Below are positions 27,058 through 36,550 of a DNA stretch of 64,000 nt, piece by piece. The stretch's first letter is position 1. Each line of letters opens with the position of its first letter. A model generated the notes under the pieces. That model had not been told where the DNA came from and made no database searches. It saw only the letters and a program-made list of their open reading frames with translations. The translations under genes were made by a program, and so were the position numbers. The stretch comes from Leptotrichia shahii (lineage in GTDB: Bacteria; Fusobacteriota; Fusobacteriia; Fusobacteriales; Leptotrichiaceae): the NCBI RefSeq assembly GCF_008327825.1, contig NZ_AP019827.1, positions 1-64,000 on the forward strand, written 5' to 3'.

Positions 27058-27624
27058 ATGAAAAATAAATTTGTCCTACTGGACAGAGATGGAGTTATAA
27101 ATATAGAAAAATCGTACTTACATAAAATAGAAGATTTTGAATATGAAAAAAATGTGGTGGAAGGACTTTTAAGATTGCGGGATTTGGGATATAGATTTGC
27201 GATTATAACGAATCAGGCAGGAATTGCGAGAGGATATTACACAGAAGAGGATTATTTGAAGTTACAGAGTTTTATTGAAGATGATTTATTTAAAAAAGGA
27301 ATAAAAATTGAAAAGTCTTACTTTTGTCCACATCACCCAAATGTTACTGGAAAATATGGAATAGAATGTGATTGCCGAAAGCCAAATACGGGGAATTTTG
27401 AGTTGGCGATAAAGGAGTTTGATATTGATGTGAAAAATTCTTTTATGATTGGGGATAAGATAACTGATTTAATTCCTGCAGAAAAATTGGGAATCACACC
27501 TGTTTTGGTAAAGACGGGATATGGTTTGGAAAGTTTGAAAAAACTTGAAGGAACTAAGTTAAATTCTATAGTTGTAAATGATATTTTGGATTTTTCAGAA
27601 GTATTAAAAAATATGAGAAATTAA
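27058..27624 (+). CDS. gmhB: D-glycero-D-manno-heptose-1,7-bisphosphate 7-phosphatase
   Basis: 188 residues, HAD superfamily. Motif I is LLDRDGVIN, motif II ITNQAG, motif III DCRKPNTG and motif IV MIGDKITDL. The zinc-loop residues CPHHP...CDC between motifs II and III are specific for GmhB. It makes heptose-1-phosphate for ADP-heptose, the precursor of LPS inner core, which fits the LPS-kinase-like genes elsewhere in the window. RBS AAAAGGAAAT. It stands alone between a repeat element and a terminator. Confidence 0.93.
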   Translation: MKNKFVLLDRDGVINIEKSYLHKIEDFEYEKNVVEGLLRLRDLGYRFAIITNQAGIARGYYTEEDYLKLQSFIEDDLFKKGIKIEKSYFCPHHPNVTGKYGIECDCRKPNTGNFELAIKEFDIDVKNSFMIGDKITDLIPAEKLGITPVLVKTGYGLESLKKLEGTKLNSIVVNDILDFSEVLKNMRN

Positions 27625-27673
27625 AAAATAATACAAGTTTTCATTTTGGAAATGGATTTATTATAAGTTTTTT

Positions 27674-27698
27674 AACAAGGGGTTAAGCTCCCCTTGTT
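27674..27698. terminator. Bidirectional terminator between gmhB and cobA-hemD
   Basis: AACAAGGGG (27674-27682) pairs perfectly with CCCCTTGTT (27690-27698) around TTAAGCT. T-rich sequence follows on the plus strand and TTATAATAAA-type A/T sequence on the other side. It separates convergent genes. The stem resembles the hairpins of the leader-repeat family. Confidence 0.8.
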
Positions 27699-27708
27699 TT
27701 AATATTAT

Positions 27709-29199
27709 TTATTTTTTACAAAATCTAACTAATATTTCTTGAAATAGCCCTTCTTCAGTATATTTTTTCCCTTCTATCCCAACTTTTATTCCATATTTTT
27801 CAATAGTTTTTGTAGTAACAGGACCAATCGAAGCAATAACCTTATTTTTCAGAATTTCTTTTATTTCTTCATTTTCACTCAAGTTTATGCTGTCAGCAAA
27901 GGCTTTAAAGGTTGACGAGCTTAAAAACATTAAAATGTCGCTTTCTTTTATGTATTTTTCAGCTTTTTCCTTTTCTGCTTTAACTTTCTGAGTTTTATAC
28001 ACTACAAGTTTTTCATAATTTCGATTGTATAAATCTGAATATTTTTTTTCATTTACTGGAGAAATGTCAGATACTATAAACAGTATTTTTTCTCCTTCCT
28101 TAGTAAAATTCACACTTTCGCTAGCCAGTCTTTCTACCGTGTATTCTTCTGGATAAAAATCTGGAATTATTTTATATTTTTCAATTTCTTCAGCAGTCTT
28201 TTCTCCCACTACACCTATTTTAGCATTTCCTAAAGTACGAATATCCTTTACTTTTCTCATAAATCCAATAACAGAATTTATGCTGTTAAATAGAAGGGTG
28301 CTGTATTCCTTCAAATCAGGCATTTCAAAATCGACATATTCTATATTAATAAATGGAAGGCTCAAAGCCTGTCCGCCAAGTTCATTTATTTTATTTGATA
28401 TATTTCCCTGTTTTTCCCTATTTCTTGTGACAAGAATATTTTTCCCAAATAACGGCTTATTCTCAAACCATTTCATTTTTTTCCGTAAATTCACCACTTC
28501 TCCAATCAAAATAATGGCAGGCGATTTTACATTATGTTCTTTTACTGTATTTACTATTGTTTCCAATGTTCCTGTGTAAGTTTTCTGTCTTGTCGTTGTT
28601 CCATCTTTTATTATTGCGACAGGTGTTTTCGGATTTTTTCCGTTATTTATCAAGTTTTCTGCTATTTTTTCAAGATTGTTTAATCCCATTAAAAAGACTA
28701 AAGTTCCTTCCAATTTTGCAATAACTGGGAAATCAAGTTCTATTCCCTTAAATTGCGTATGTCCAGTAAATACGTGAAAAGAAGTGTTGATTCCTCTGTG
28801 AGTTACAGGAATTCCAGCATAAGCTGGCACAGCAATTGAAGAAGTTATCCCCGGAATTACTTCAAAATCTATATTTTCAGCAACCAAAGCCTCTATTTCC
28901 TCTCCCCCTCGCCCAAATACAAACGGATCTCCTCCTTTTAATCTCAATACTAAAAGTCCCTCTTTACCTTTTTCCACAAGTTTTTTATTTATTTCCGCCT
29001 GCAATTTTCCTCCAGCAGTATTTTCTTTTCCCATATAAATCAGTTCTACATCAGACTTTGCATACTGTAAGATATTTTTATTTACAAGCCTGTCGTAAAC
29101 AATGCAGTCAGCTTTTTCTATCACGTTTTTCAATTTTAAAGTTATAAGTTTCTCATCCCCACAGCCTGCTCCTGCGATATAAACTTTACTTTTTTCCAT
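27709..29199 (-). CDS. cobA-hemD: Uroporphyrinogen-III C-methyltransferase / uroporphyrinogen-III synthase fusion
   Basis: 496 residues with two domains. Residues 1-240 are SUMT (CobA): VYIAGAGCGDEKLITLK, KGGDPFVFGRGGEE, IPGITSSIAVPAYAGIPVTHRG. Note Cys in place of the usual Pro in GAGPGD. Residues about 250-496 are HemD (KNILVTRNREKQGNISNKI..., IASIGPVTTKTIEKYGI). HemD closes the tetrapyrrole ring and SUMT methylates it to precorrin-2, sending flux to sirohaem and cobalamin. Such fusions are common in clostridia and fusobacteria. Its start overlaps the end of hemC by 14 bases. Confidence 0.95.
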   Translation of the reverse strand: MEKSKVYIAGAGCGDEKLITLKLKNVIEKADCIVYDRLVNKNILQYAKSDVELIYMGKENTAGGKLQAEINKKLVEKGKEGLLVLRLKGGDPFVFGRGGEEIEALVAENIDFEVIPGITSSIAVPAYAGIPVTHRGINTSFHVFTGHTQFKGIELDFPVIAKLEGTLVFLMGLNNLEKIAENLINNGKNPKTPVAIIKDGTTTRQKTYTGTLETIVNTVKEHNVKSPAIILIGEVVNLRKKMKWFENKPLFGKNILVTRNREKQGNISNKINELGGQALSLPFINIEYVDFEMPDLKEYSTLLFNSINSVIGFMRKVKDIRTLGNAKIGVVGEKTAEEIEKYKIIPDFYPEEYTVERLASESVNFTKEGEKILFIVSDISPVNEKKYSDLYNRNYEKLVVYKTQKVKAEKEKAEKYIKESDILMFLSSSTFKAFADSINLSENEEIKEILKNKVIASIGPVTTKTIEKYGIKVGIEGKKYTEEGLFQEILVRFCKK

Positions 29200-30154
29200 C
29201 TTTTGTCTCCTCTTTTTTTATTTCTTCAGCCAGTTTTTGTGCAGTTTCTTTTGGATTTTTCTTATTTCCTTCAACTTCTTTAAATATTCTGTTTCCATTA
29301 TCATTAAACATTCCCTTTAATTTCAATATATTTCCCTCAATGACCGATGAACAGCCTATCGGAGTATGGCATCCTCCATCAAAAATTTTTGAAAATTCTC
29401 TTTCAGCTTTACACATTATCGTAACTTCATCATCATTTATAATTTTCAGAAGATTTAGTATTTTATTATCATTTTCCCTGCATTGAATACACAAAATCCC
29501 TTGTCCTGGTGCTGGTATAAATGAATCTGTATCAAAATATTCAGTAATTCTGTTTTCCAGCCCAACTCTTTTTAATCCAGCCGCAGCCAGCACAATCGCA
29601 TCATATTCTCCATCATCAAGTTTTTTTAGCCTTGTGTGAATATTTCCACGAATTGCTTTTATCTTTACATCATTTCGTAAATTTAGAAGCTCCTTTTCCC
29701 GTCTTATGCTCCCTGTCCCAATTACAGAATTTTCTGCAAGTTCCTTTAATTTTTCTCCATTTTTTGAAACAAGCACATCTCGGTTATCTTCCCTCATTGG
29801 AAAACATGCATTCAAAAGCCCTTCTGGAGTGTTCTGTGGCATATCCTTTAACGAATGTACCGCCAAATCTATTTTATTTTCCAGCATTTCCTTTTCAATT
29901 TCCTTCACAAATAAGTCCTTTTGCGTAGTTCCTTTTATTTTTGTAAAGTCCCTTAGGTCTTTATCTCCCTTTGTAACTATAACTTTCAGTTCTATTTCCA
30001 GTGGATTTTTTTTCTCAAATCCTTCAATTTCACAAAAATTCTCCACACTTCTTAATTCATCATATTTTTTAATAAGCATTTCCTTCACTTTTTCCGCTTG
30101 TGCAAGTGCCAAAATGCTTCCTCTCGTTCCAATAATTATTTTATTTGATTTCAT
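29186..30154 (-). CDS. hemC: Porphobilinogen deaminase (hydroxymethylbilane synthase)
   Basis: 322 residues. N-terminal IIIGTRGSILALAQAE, TKGDKDLRDF, AVHSLKDMP, GSIRREKELL and the cofactor-binding cysteine in GGCHTPIG are all present. It joins four porphobilinogen units into hydroxymethylbilane. The start overlaps the hemA stop by four bases (ATGA), so the pair is translationally coupled. hemB and hemL are not in the window. Confidence 0.96.
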   Translation of the reverse strand: MKSNKIIIGTRGSILALAQAEKVKEMLIKKYDELRSVENFCEIEGFEKKNPLEIELKVIVTKGDKDLRDFTKIKGTTQKDLFVKEIEKEMLENKIDLAVHSLKDMPQNTPEGLLNACFPMREDNRDVLVSKNGEKLKELAENSVIGTGSIRREKELLNLRNDVKIKAIRGNIHTRLKKLDDGEYDAIVLAAAGLKRVGLENRITEYFDTDSFIPAPGQGILCIQCRENDNKILNLLKIINDDEVTIMCKAEREFSKIFDGGCHTPIGCSSVIEGNILKLKGMFNDNGNRIFKEVEGNKKNPKETAQKLAEEIKKEETKDGKK

Positions 30155-31191
30155 CTATTTTCACCCATCTCAATATTTTTCTGATTTGTATATTTTCTTC
30201 TTTTTTCAAGTTTTTCCGCTATTTTTTTCAACTGCTCCTCAATAATGTAAGAATATTTTTCTACAATTTCATCCCGCTTTTCCACATTTTTATTATATTC
30301 ATCCCAAATATCCTCCAAATAATAAAGCGAAGCATTTTCAAACTCCCTTATACTTGCCTCAATATCTCTCGGAACGGCTAAATCAAGGAAAAACCGTTTT
30401 TTTCCATCATTCAAAATATTTTGAATTTTCGCTGTTTCAAGAATCAAATGTGGTGCAGAAGTGGCACTTATTACAATATCCATATTTTTTATAACATTAT
30501 ATTTCTCATTAAATTCTGCAGTTTGAACATCTGGATACACTTTCTGCAATTCAATTGATCGTCGTAAACTTCTATTTGTCATTGTCAAATAGCAATTGTT
30601 CATTTTGTGAAGAAGTGCAAGAATTGACTGGCTCAAATCTCCCACTCCAATTACAAATATTTTTTTATTTTCAAGGCTCTCAAATTTTGTTCTTATAAAT
30701 TTTACAGCTATCGAATCAAGTGAAATATTTTTTTCATTTATCTTGCTTTCCGCCCTAAATCTTTTCCCAGTTTCTATCGCCTGATTAAACATTATATTCA
30801 AAAAAGAAGACGTAATATTTTTGTCAAGAGCGTCAAAATATGCTTTTTTAAGCTGTACAAGAATCTGATCCTCTCCCTTTATTATCGAATCCAGCCCACA
30901 AATCACCCGCAGTAAATAATGCACCGCCTCGCTCCCTTTGTAAACCTTCATCTTCTCAATCTTAAAATCTCTTTTTAGTTTCTCAACCTCAAATTCCTTG
31001 TAAACATCCAAATAAAGCTCTATTCTCAAGCAAGTTTCAACAACAACATATCCTTTTATAACCATTTTATCCATATACTCGCTCAAAATATGCCGATACC
31101 CCTCTTTTACAAACTTTTCCCTTTCTTCCAAACTCAAATTTTTATAACTAAAACTTAGAATATAAAAATTTTTTACTAAATTTTCATTCAT
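30151..31191 (-). CDS. hemA: Glutamyl-tRNA reductase
   Basis: 346 residues, somewhat shorter than the ~420 of typical HemA. The catalytic Cys is in VETCLRIELYL, where most enzymes have TCNRTE. The NADPH-binding core is KKIFVIGVGDLSQSILALL, and VICGLDSIIKGEDQIL and RFFLDLAVPRDIE are family blocks. It makes glutamate-1-semialdehyde, the first committed step of tetrapyrrole synthesis. It begins only 24 bases after the end of the ptuB-like gene, so it may be transcribed with the defence genes upstream. Confidence 0.93.
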   Translation of the reverse strand: MNENLVKNFYILSFSYKNLSLEEREKFVKEGYRHILSEYMDKMVIKGYVVVETCLRIELYLDVYKEFEVEKLKRDFKIEKMKVYKGSEAVHYLLRVICGLDSIIKGEDQILVQLKKAYFDALDKNITSSFLNIMFNQAIETGKRFRAESKINEKNISLDSIAVKFIRTKFESLENKKIFVIGVGDLSQSILALLHKMNNCYLTMTNRSLRRSIELQKVYPDVQTAEFNEKYNVIKNMDIVISATSAPHLILETAKIQNILNDGKKRFFLDLAVPRDIEASIREFENASLYYLEDIWDEYNKNVEKRDEIVEKYSYIIEEQLKKIAEKLEKRRKYTNQKNIEMGENR

Positions 31192-31215
31192 TTTTTTCTC
31201 TCTCCGTTTTTTTAT

Positions 31216-31833
31216 TTATTTTTTAGTTTCAGATTTTAAATTTTTTAAAAGAAATTCTTTTAGCGTAGGAAATTTTGTTATGTATTTTAAATTTTCAATA
31301 TTAATTACTATTTTCCCTTCTTTTCTTGAAGAATTTTGATAAATAAAACTTTTTCTGCTTTCACATAATTTTTTTTGATTCAAATTTAAAATTTCTATTG
31401 TTTTCATTGCCATTTCATACTCTATTCCATTTTCATATTTTGGAATTATTTCGCCTGTACTAATACTATATTCAAAATAATCTCTAGGATTATATTCAAC
31501 TGGATTCACAAAATTATCATCCCATTTGTTCCCTTTTGTTGAACCACAAGTTTGATTTTCAAGACAACCAGTCAAAAAATTACTGTAATTATGAAACAAC
31601 TTTGGAAATTTGTCTTTAGGTTTTATATGCTCAATTTGACTTTTCTCAACAGAAATCTGTCTTTCACAATAAGGACAAAAATAATTTTCATCTATTTTCT
31701 GCTCATTTTCAAGCATATACTCTTTTAGTTTTCCCTTTATTTTAAAATCAAAATCTTTCCAGCTTTTTGGATTACTTTTCTTTTTAAATTCCGCAAAAAA
31801 TTTTGGCTCATCGTTTTTATCTATTTTCAGCAT
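31216..31833 (-). CDS. ptuB: Septu-like HNH endonuclease PtuB (TIGR02646-type)
   Basis: 205 residues. The HNH/zinc core has CPYCERQIS, then IEHIKPKDKF, LTGCLENQTCGSTKGN and FVNPVEYNP. This is the pattern of TIGR02646 proteins, which serve as the nuclease PtuB in Septu systems and in PtuAB-type retrons. The partner ATPase gene is directly upstream and overlaps it by 17 bases. RBS GGGGAG precedes the ATG inside the ptuA end. No reverse transcriptase is adjacent, so a stand-alone Septu-like system is the likely reading. Confidence 0.85.
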   Translation of the reverse strand: MLKIDKNDEPKFFAEFKKKSNPKSWKDFDFKIKGKLKEYMLENEQKIDENYFCPYCERQISVEKSQIEHIKPKDKFPKLFHNYSNFLTGCLENQTCGSTKGNKWDDNFVNPVEYNPRDYFEYSISTGEIIPKYENGIEYEMAMKTIEILNLNQKKLCESRKSFIYQNSSRKEGKIVINIENLKYITKFPTLKEFLLKNLKSETKK

Positions 31834-33079
31834 TTTTTCTCCCCTTTTTTATTTGCAAATCCATATCCACTAAAAATAAATCTCTATCGTCTTCTCCTAG
31901 AATATTTTTTATTTTACTGTATTTTCTCTCAAATTCAGAATTTTCATAATTGTCATTCCTAATCATTTCTTTTACTTGATTAAGAAGTTCATGGACACTA
32001 GGATTTCTATCTGTTTCAAGCCCCATTATATCTTCCAGAATTCTTTCCATAGTCTGTCCATACGAATCTCCAAAATTTTCTCCAGTTCTAACTTCCACGA
32101 CACCATTCTTATTTTTTACTAGCAAAATTATACTTTCTTTCTCAACGCTCCCTAAAATATGCGGAGAATGTGTTGCTAAAATTATCTGATTATTCTTCCC
32201 AATTTTTTTATAAACATCAATAATTTTTTGTTGCCATCTCGGATGTAACGACAATTCAGGCTCATCAATCATAATTATGGAATTTTCAGGCTCCAACATT
32301 TTTATCGCCAAAGTCCGTAAAAACAACTGTTTTTCCCCCGAAGAAAGTTCATTTATTCCAAATTTTTTTCCACTAGAATTAGTAAAAATCGGCATACTAT
32401 TCTCATCTTTCGATATTTCTGAAAGTTTTACATCCAACTCCAAAATTTCAAAAATTCCATTAATTTCCGCAAAAACTTTTTTTCTAACTTGTCCCATTGT
32501 CAAATCTTCCTCTTCATTCGCAACTCTTGAAATCCGAGTTGCAATATAGGACGGAATATCCTTGATTTCGTATGAATCTACAATATTAATAAAACTATAT
32601 TCTTTTTTTAAATTTGTTTGAGCTTTTTTAATTTCTTCAAAATTAATCTCAGTTGGAACATAAATTATTTTGGGAAATATTTTTAATTTTCCAAAACTTC
32701 TGCTTATTATTTTTGAATTATAATTTTGATTTTCTGTTTTATTGTGTCTGTAATCATAGTTATAAAATTTTATATTTTTCAAGCAATCTGTAAATTCAAT
32801 ATCCTTTTGTGCTTCTTTTTCAACTTCTGTCAATCCTTCACTATTCATAAGACTTTCCAAAACTTCTCTTTCATTCTCTTCATAAAATAATTCCACATTA
32901 ACAGCTTTGCTTCTAAACATTTCAAACCAATAACGAATGCTTTCCAAAACTCTAGTTTTTCCACTCCCATTAATTCCAGCCAGAACTATCAAATCCAAAA
33001 CTTTTCCTTCTGACTCAAAGTTTATATTTAAGTTTTCAAGTCCGTTGTATTCTTCTATGTGAAGATTTTTTATTTTCAT
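31817..33079 (-). CDS. ptuA: Septu-like AAA/ABC-type ATPase PtuA
   Basis: 420 residues. Walker A is LAGINGSGKTRVLES, the ABC signature is ELSSGEKQLFLRTLA, Walker B is SIIMIDEPELSLHPRWQQ, and the switch His is in ILATHSPHILGS. Size and neighbouring HNH gene fit PtuA, which in studied Septu systems forms a complex that holds and controls PtuB during phage infection. AAGGAG precedes the ATG. Its 3' end overlaps ptuB. An ordinary stand-alone AAA15-type ATPase is the alternative. Confidence 0.83.
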   Translation of the reverse strand: MKIKNLHIEEYNGLENLNINFESEGKVLDLIVLAGINGSGKTRVLESIRYWFEMFRSKAVNVELFYEENEREVLESLMNSEGLTEVEKEAQKDIEFTDCLKNIKFYNYDYRHNKTENQNYNSKIISRSFGKLKIFPKIIYVPTEINFEEIKKAQTNLKKEYSFINIVDSYEIKDIPSYIATRISRVANEEEDLTMGQVRKKVFAEINGIFEILELDVKLSEISKDENSMPIFTNSSGKKFGINELSSGEKQLFLRTLAIKMLEPENSIIMIDEPELSLHPRWQQKIIDVYKKIGKNNQIILATHSPHILGSVEKESIILLVKNKNGVVEVRTGENFGDSYGQTMERILEDIMGLETDRNPSVHELLNQVKEMIRNDNYENSEFERKYSKIKNILGEDDRDLFLVDMDLQIKKGRKNAENR

Positions 33080-33103
33080 TTGTGGTTACTCCTTTCTTAT
33101 AAT

Positions 33104-35128
33104 TTATTGAAACTTTTTTATATCTCCAAATACTTTCTTTATATTTCCAGAAAATTCTGAAATATCATCTATATAAAATATTTTAAGATTTTTAATTGCT
33201 CTAGTTACAGAAACATATAACAAATTCCTTGCTTCATTATGTTTTTTTAAATCTTTTTCTTCAATTTTCTTATTGTAATTTTTAAAAAAATCAAAAAAAA
33301 GATTTTTGTTATTTCTTCCAAAAGAATTTTCCATTATTATAACAACATTTTCAAATTCCCTACCTTTTGTTCCATGATACGTATGATAATATATTTTTTC
33401 TCCTTTTTCTTCTATTAAATATCTGTACCAATTAAAATATTGATTAATCTCAATTTTCAAAAAATTTTCAACTTCATTTATATTATTTCCATATTCATCA
33501 TCAAAAAGTTCTTGAATAATATATTTTTTTATATTTTCTAAGGATATATCTTCAATTTGAAATACATTTTTTACTATTTTTTTGTAATCTAAATCTTCAT
33601 TTCTATTATACAATTCAAATATTTTTTCTAAATAATCATTTAAAGTTTCTTTTTTGCTATTTCTAATTTCTACCATAATTTTTTTTAAAGTTCTTAATTG
33701 TTTTAAATTTTTCCCTCTGTAGACTTTACTGAAAATATCTGTTACAAAAGTTTTTTCATTTTGCAAATCATTTAAAAATTTGCTTATTCTAAAAAAGAAA
33801 CTAGGAATACTTCCTAATTTTGTCATGTCATTTGAAAATAATTCTGACGTTAATTGGTTATAATTCTTTTTATAATAGTCACTTTTATAAAAAAAATCAT
33901 AAATATCTTGAAAACCAGAATATTCTGCAATTAACTTGTTTGTTAATATAAAACAATGTAAAGGACTATCTTGTGTTATATTCCATTCTTTCTCTACTTT
34001 TTCTAAAAAGGCTTTTATTTCTTCTTCTTTTCCAGAAAAAAACTCTATTGTTCCACCGTCACTATCTTCATATATAGATTCTTGAGGAAATTCATTCTTT
34101 TTAATTTTATTTGCAACTTCAATAATTTCTTTAGCAGATCTTCTATTATATTTTTTATAGACATTATCTAAATCAGTATGCAATTCTTTTATTGATTCAC
34201 CTACTCCACTATTATAAATATTCTGTACATAATCTCCAAAATATCCGACATAAAATTTATGATTAATTTTTTTTGAATATTCATCTAATAAATTCATTAT
34301 TTTAACTACTTTTTCATCAGTATCTTGATACTCATCTATAAAAATATAAGGATATTTATCAATTATTATTTGTTTTAATAAGTCAAATTTTTTTATCATT
34401 CTATATCCGTATTCTAGTAGAGTATCATGGCTTATTTTCATTTTATGTAACACATCAAAATTAAATAAAGGCGTATACTCTATATTTTTATATTTTTTAT
34501 TTTCTATTTCTTTTAGACAATTTTCAAGTTTAGATATTTTTTTTAGTTTTTTATAAATTTCTTTAAAATTCGTAACTTTCATATCAAAAAAGATTTCATC
34601 AGAAATATTTTCTTTTTTCAATTCTTCTTCAAAATTATCTTTATTCAAAAATTGTATTTTTATATTAGTTTTCGATATGATTTCATTAATATAACTTTTT
34701 TCTTCTTTATTATACAACAAATATTTCTTATTCTTCTTCAATTTTTCATTTTCTTCTTTTATCTTCTCTTTAGTATATTCAAAATGAATTTCTACTAACT
34801 TAGATTGATAAAGTTTATTATTTATCAAACTCCAAATCCTTTCATGAATTGTTGAAACTAAAATAAGATTAGTATTTCCCAATCTTTCTTTTATTTCGTT
34901 TGTTGCAACATTCGTATAAGTTATACATATTACTTTTTTATTTTTATTCTCTAAATTTCTTCCTTCTTCTCTTATAACATATTTTAAGCATTCAATTAGA
35001 GAATAGGTTTTCCCTGCACCTGCTCCCGCATTAAAAAGAGTACTTTTATTTTTAGATATATTTTTAAATAAATTTTTTAAAATTTCTTTTTCTTTTAATA
35101 AATTTTTATCATTTATTTTTGATAACAT
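33104..35128 (-). CDS. gajB: Gabija-like UvrD/Rep-family helicase GajB
   Basis: 674 residues, SF1A helicase. Walker A is LFNAGAGAGKTYSLIE, motif Ia VICITYTNVATNEIKERL, Walker B YIFIDEYQDTDEKV and motif V/VI ...YHGTKGREFENVVI... LLYVSVTRAIKNLKIF. Its start overlaps the end of the OLD-type nuclease gene by 20 bases, the gajA-gajB arrangement. It is longer than the founding GajB of about 490 residues, so it may be a divergent subfamily. The GajA-GajB complex degrades DNA on nucleotide depletion in characterised Gabija systems. Confidence 0.8.
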   Translation of the reverse strand: MLSKINDKNLLKEKEILKNLFKNISKNKSTLFNAGAGAGKTYSLIECLKYVIREEGRNLENKNKKVICITYTNVATNEIKERLGNTNLILVSTIHERIWSLINNKLYQSKLVEIHFEYTKEKIKEENEKLKKNKKYLLYNKEEKSYINEIISKTNIKIQFLNKDNFEEELKKENISDEIFFDMKVTNFKEIYKKLKKISKLENCLKEIENKKYKNIEYTPLFNFDVLHKMKISHDTLLEYGYRMIKKFDLLKQIIIDKYPYIFIDEYQDTDEKVVKIMNLLDEYSKKINHKFYVGYFGDYVQNIYNSGVGESIKELHTDLDNVYKKYNRRSAKEIIEVANKIKKNEFPQESIYEDSDGGTIEFFSGKEEEIKAFLEKVEKEWNITQDSPLHCFILTNKLIAEYSGFQDIYDFFYKSDYYKKNYNQLTSELFSNDMTKLGSIPSFFFRISKFLNDLQNEKTFVTDIFSKVYRGKNLKQLRTLKKIMVEIRNSKKETLNDYLEKIFELYNRNEDLDYKKIVKNVFQIEDISLENIKKYIIQELFDDEYGNNINEVENFLKIEINQYFNWYRYLIEEKGEKIYYHTYHGTKGREFENVVIIMENSFGRNNKNLFFDFFKNYNKKIEEKDLKKHNEARNLLYVSVTRAIKNLKIFYIDDISEFSGNIKKVFGDIKKFQ

Positions 35129-36455
35129 TTTTTATTTCACCATTTTCTCTGAGTAATTTGTCTAATTGATCTAACCCTTTCTTTATATACTCTGGTAATT
35201 CAGGAATTTTATTATTCTTATTAGTTGTTACAATATGATAAAATAATTCGTTCGCTAATTCTGTTTTTTTGTTATTTTCTCCTATCCTAAATTGCCATTC
35301 ATAAGAATTTTTTTTATTATTTTCATAATCATTCTTGACTATTCTTGAATAAGTTCTTTGTAAAATATTCTTAAGTACTTTATTTAATATCTTATTATCA
35401 AAATTAGTTAATATAAATGCTTCTTCAAAACTTGTAGGATAATATTCATAAATTTTATTCTGGTAACATACAATTATATTTTTATTCTTTATATATTCTT
35501 CCTTAATTATATTAACAATCATTTCATTATTTTTATTAAAAAATTTTAAAGTGGTATTAGTTGATTGCATATTTTCTTCAATTTTTTCTATTTGGCTTAT
35601 ATCATTTTTTTTCTTCCCATTTTTTCCCTCTATTTTTTCTCGTTTAATATCCAAATCTGTTATTATTAAAACTGGTAATTCTATCAGTTCAAATAATTCT
35701 TTATACAAATGTCCGTATGCTCCACCTATATTAAATATTGTTATGTATTTTTGTTTTAAATATTCATTTTCATCTATATACAAAGGTAACAAATTATATT
35801 CTGTATCCCCTTCAACCAAAATAACTGCATCTGAAAAAAATAATTCCGAAACTTTAAATTTTATATGTTTTTTTATAAATTTTAAATGCTCCATTTTTTT
35901 ATTCGTTTCTAAATTCTTCGGAGTTATTTTTTCATCTTTTAAAATAATTATTCTCGACTCATTGTTTTTAAAAGTTACATAGTTTATATTATCAAATCCA
36001 TCTCCACTATGAATTTTACTATTCAAAATATGTGATGAATGTGTTGATATAACTAATTGACTGTTAAGATTTTTTTTATCTTCTTTTGACAATAACTTAT
36101 TTATCGCATCATTTATATATTTTATGAATAATTCTTGCATTTGTGGATGCATATACGTTTCAGGTTCTTCAATACATATTAAATTAATTTTACTATTTGA
36201 CATATCCCCTTCATATTTATCAATGTAATCAATTAAATTAGCAATAATCATAACAAGATTTGTATATCCAAGTCCAAATTGATTTTCTGGAATAGGAATT
36301 TCTTTATCAAGATATTGATAATTAACTAAATCGTTTAATGCTTTATCTAAAGACAAATCAGAATTCAAAAAAATCTTTAAATTATCTTGAGAAATTACAC
36401 TTGATAATGTATCATTAATATTATTTGTTTGTCCGATAGTAATAGTTTCGGTCAA
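35109..36455 (-). CDS. gajA: Gabija-like OLD nuclease GajA, C-terminal part (separated by a -1 frameshift)
   Basis: This frame encodes the rest of the ATPase and the Toprim nuclease. The Walker B/ABC half is LICIEEPETYMHPQMQELF and the switch His is in VISTHSSHIL. The Toprim Glu motif is AVILVEGDTEYNLLPLY and its Asp motif VLIITDLDI. The frame stays open upstream of 36455 to a TAG at 36575-36577, encoding FKNAFNKIISYRFNEKH, which continues smoothly from the N-terminal part. There is no credible start codon or RBS of its own. The joined protein would be about 697 residues. Confidence 0.8.
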   Translation of the reverse strand: MTETITIGQTNNINDTLSSVISQDNLKIFLNSDLSLDKALNDLVNYQYLDKEIPIPENQFGLGYTNLVMIIANLIDYIDKYEGDMSNSKINLICIEEPETYMHPQMQELFIKYINDAINKLLSKEDKKNLNSQLVISTHSSHILNSKIHSGDGFDNINYVTFKNNESRIIILKDEKITPKNLETNKKMEHLKFIKKHIKFKVSELFFSDAVILVEGDTEYNLLPLYIDENEYLKQKYITIFNIGGAYGHLYKELFELIELPVLIITDLDIKREKIEGKNGKKKNDISQIEKIEENMQSTNTTLKFFNKNNEMIVNIIKEEYIKNKNIIVCYQNKIYEYYPTSFEEAFILTNFDNKILNKVLKNILQRTYSRIVKNDYENNKKNSYEWQFRIGENNKKTELANELFYHIVTTNKNNKIPELPEYIKKGLDQLDKLLRENGEIKNVIKNK

Positions 36456-36550
36456 ATCTTTATTTAACTCATCAAATTTACTTTCTACTTTTTCTTTGTT
36501 TGGAAAATACTTACTTGATTTAGGATGTTTTTCATTAAAACGATAGCTAA

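Noticed and set aside
29706-30245. 179-codon open frame opposite hemC
   Set aside because: It is antisense to hemC; the Ser/Phe-rich translation is typical of a shadow frame in AT-rich DNA.
31216-33079. Retron with PtuAB effectors
   Set aside because: No reverse transcriptase gene is next to ptuA/ptuB in the window.
35551-35982. 143-codon open frame opposite gajA
   Set aside because: Antisense shadow with Phe/Ser/Ile-rich composition and no RBS.
35109-36455. GajA C-terminal half as an independent gene
   Set aside because: It has no RBS or good start, and its frame extends upstream to meet the N-terminal half exactly at the slippery heptamer.
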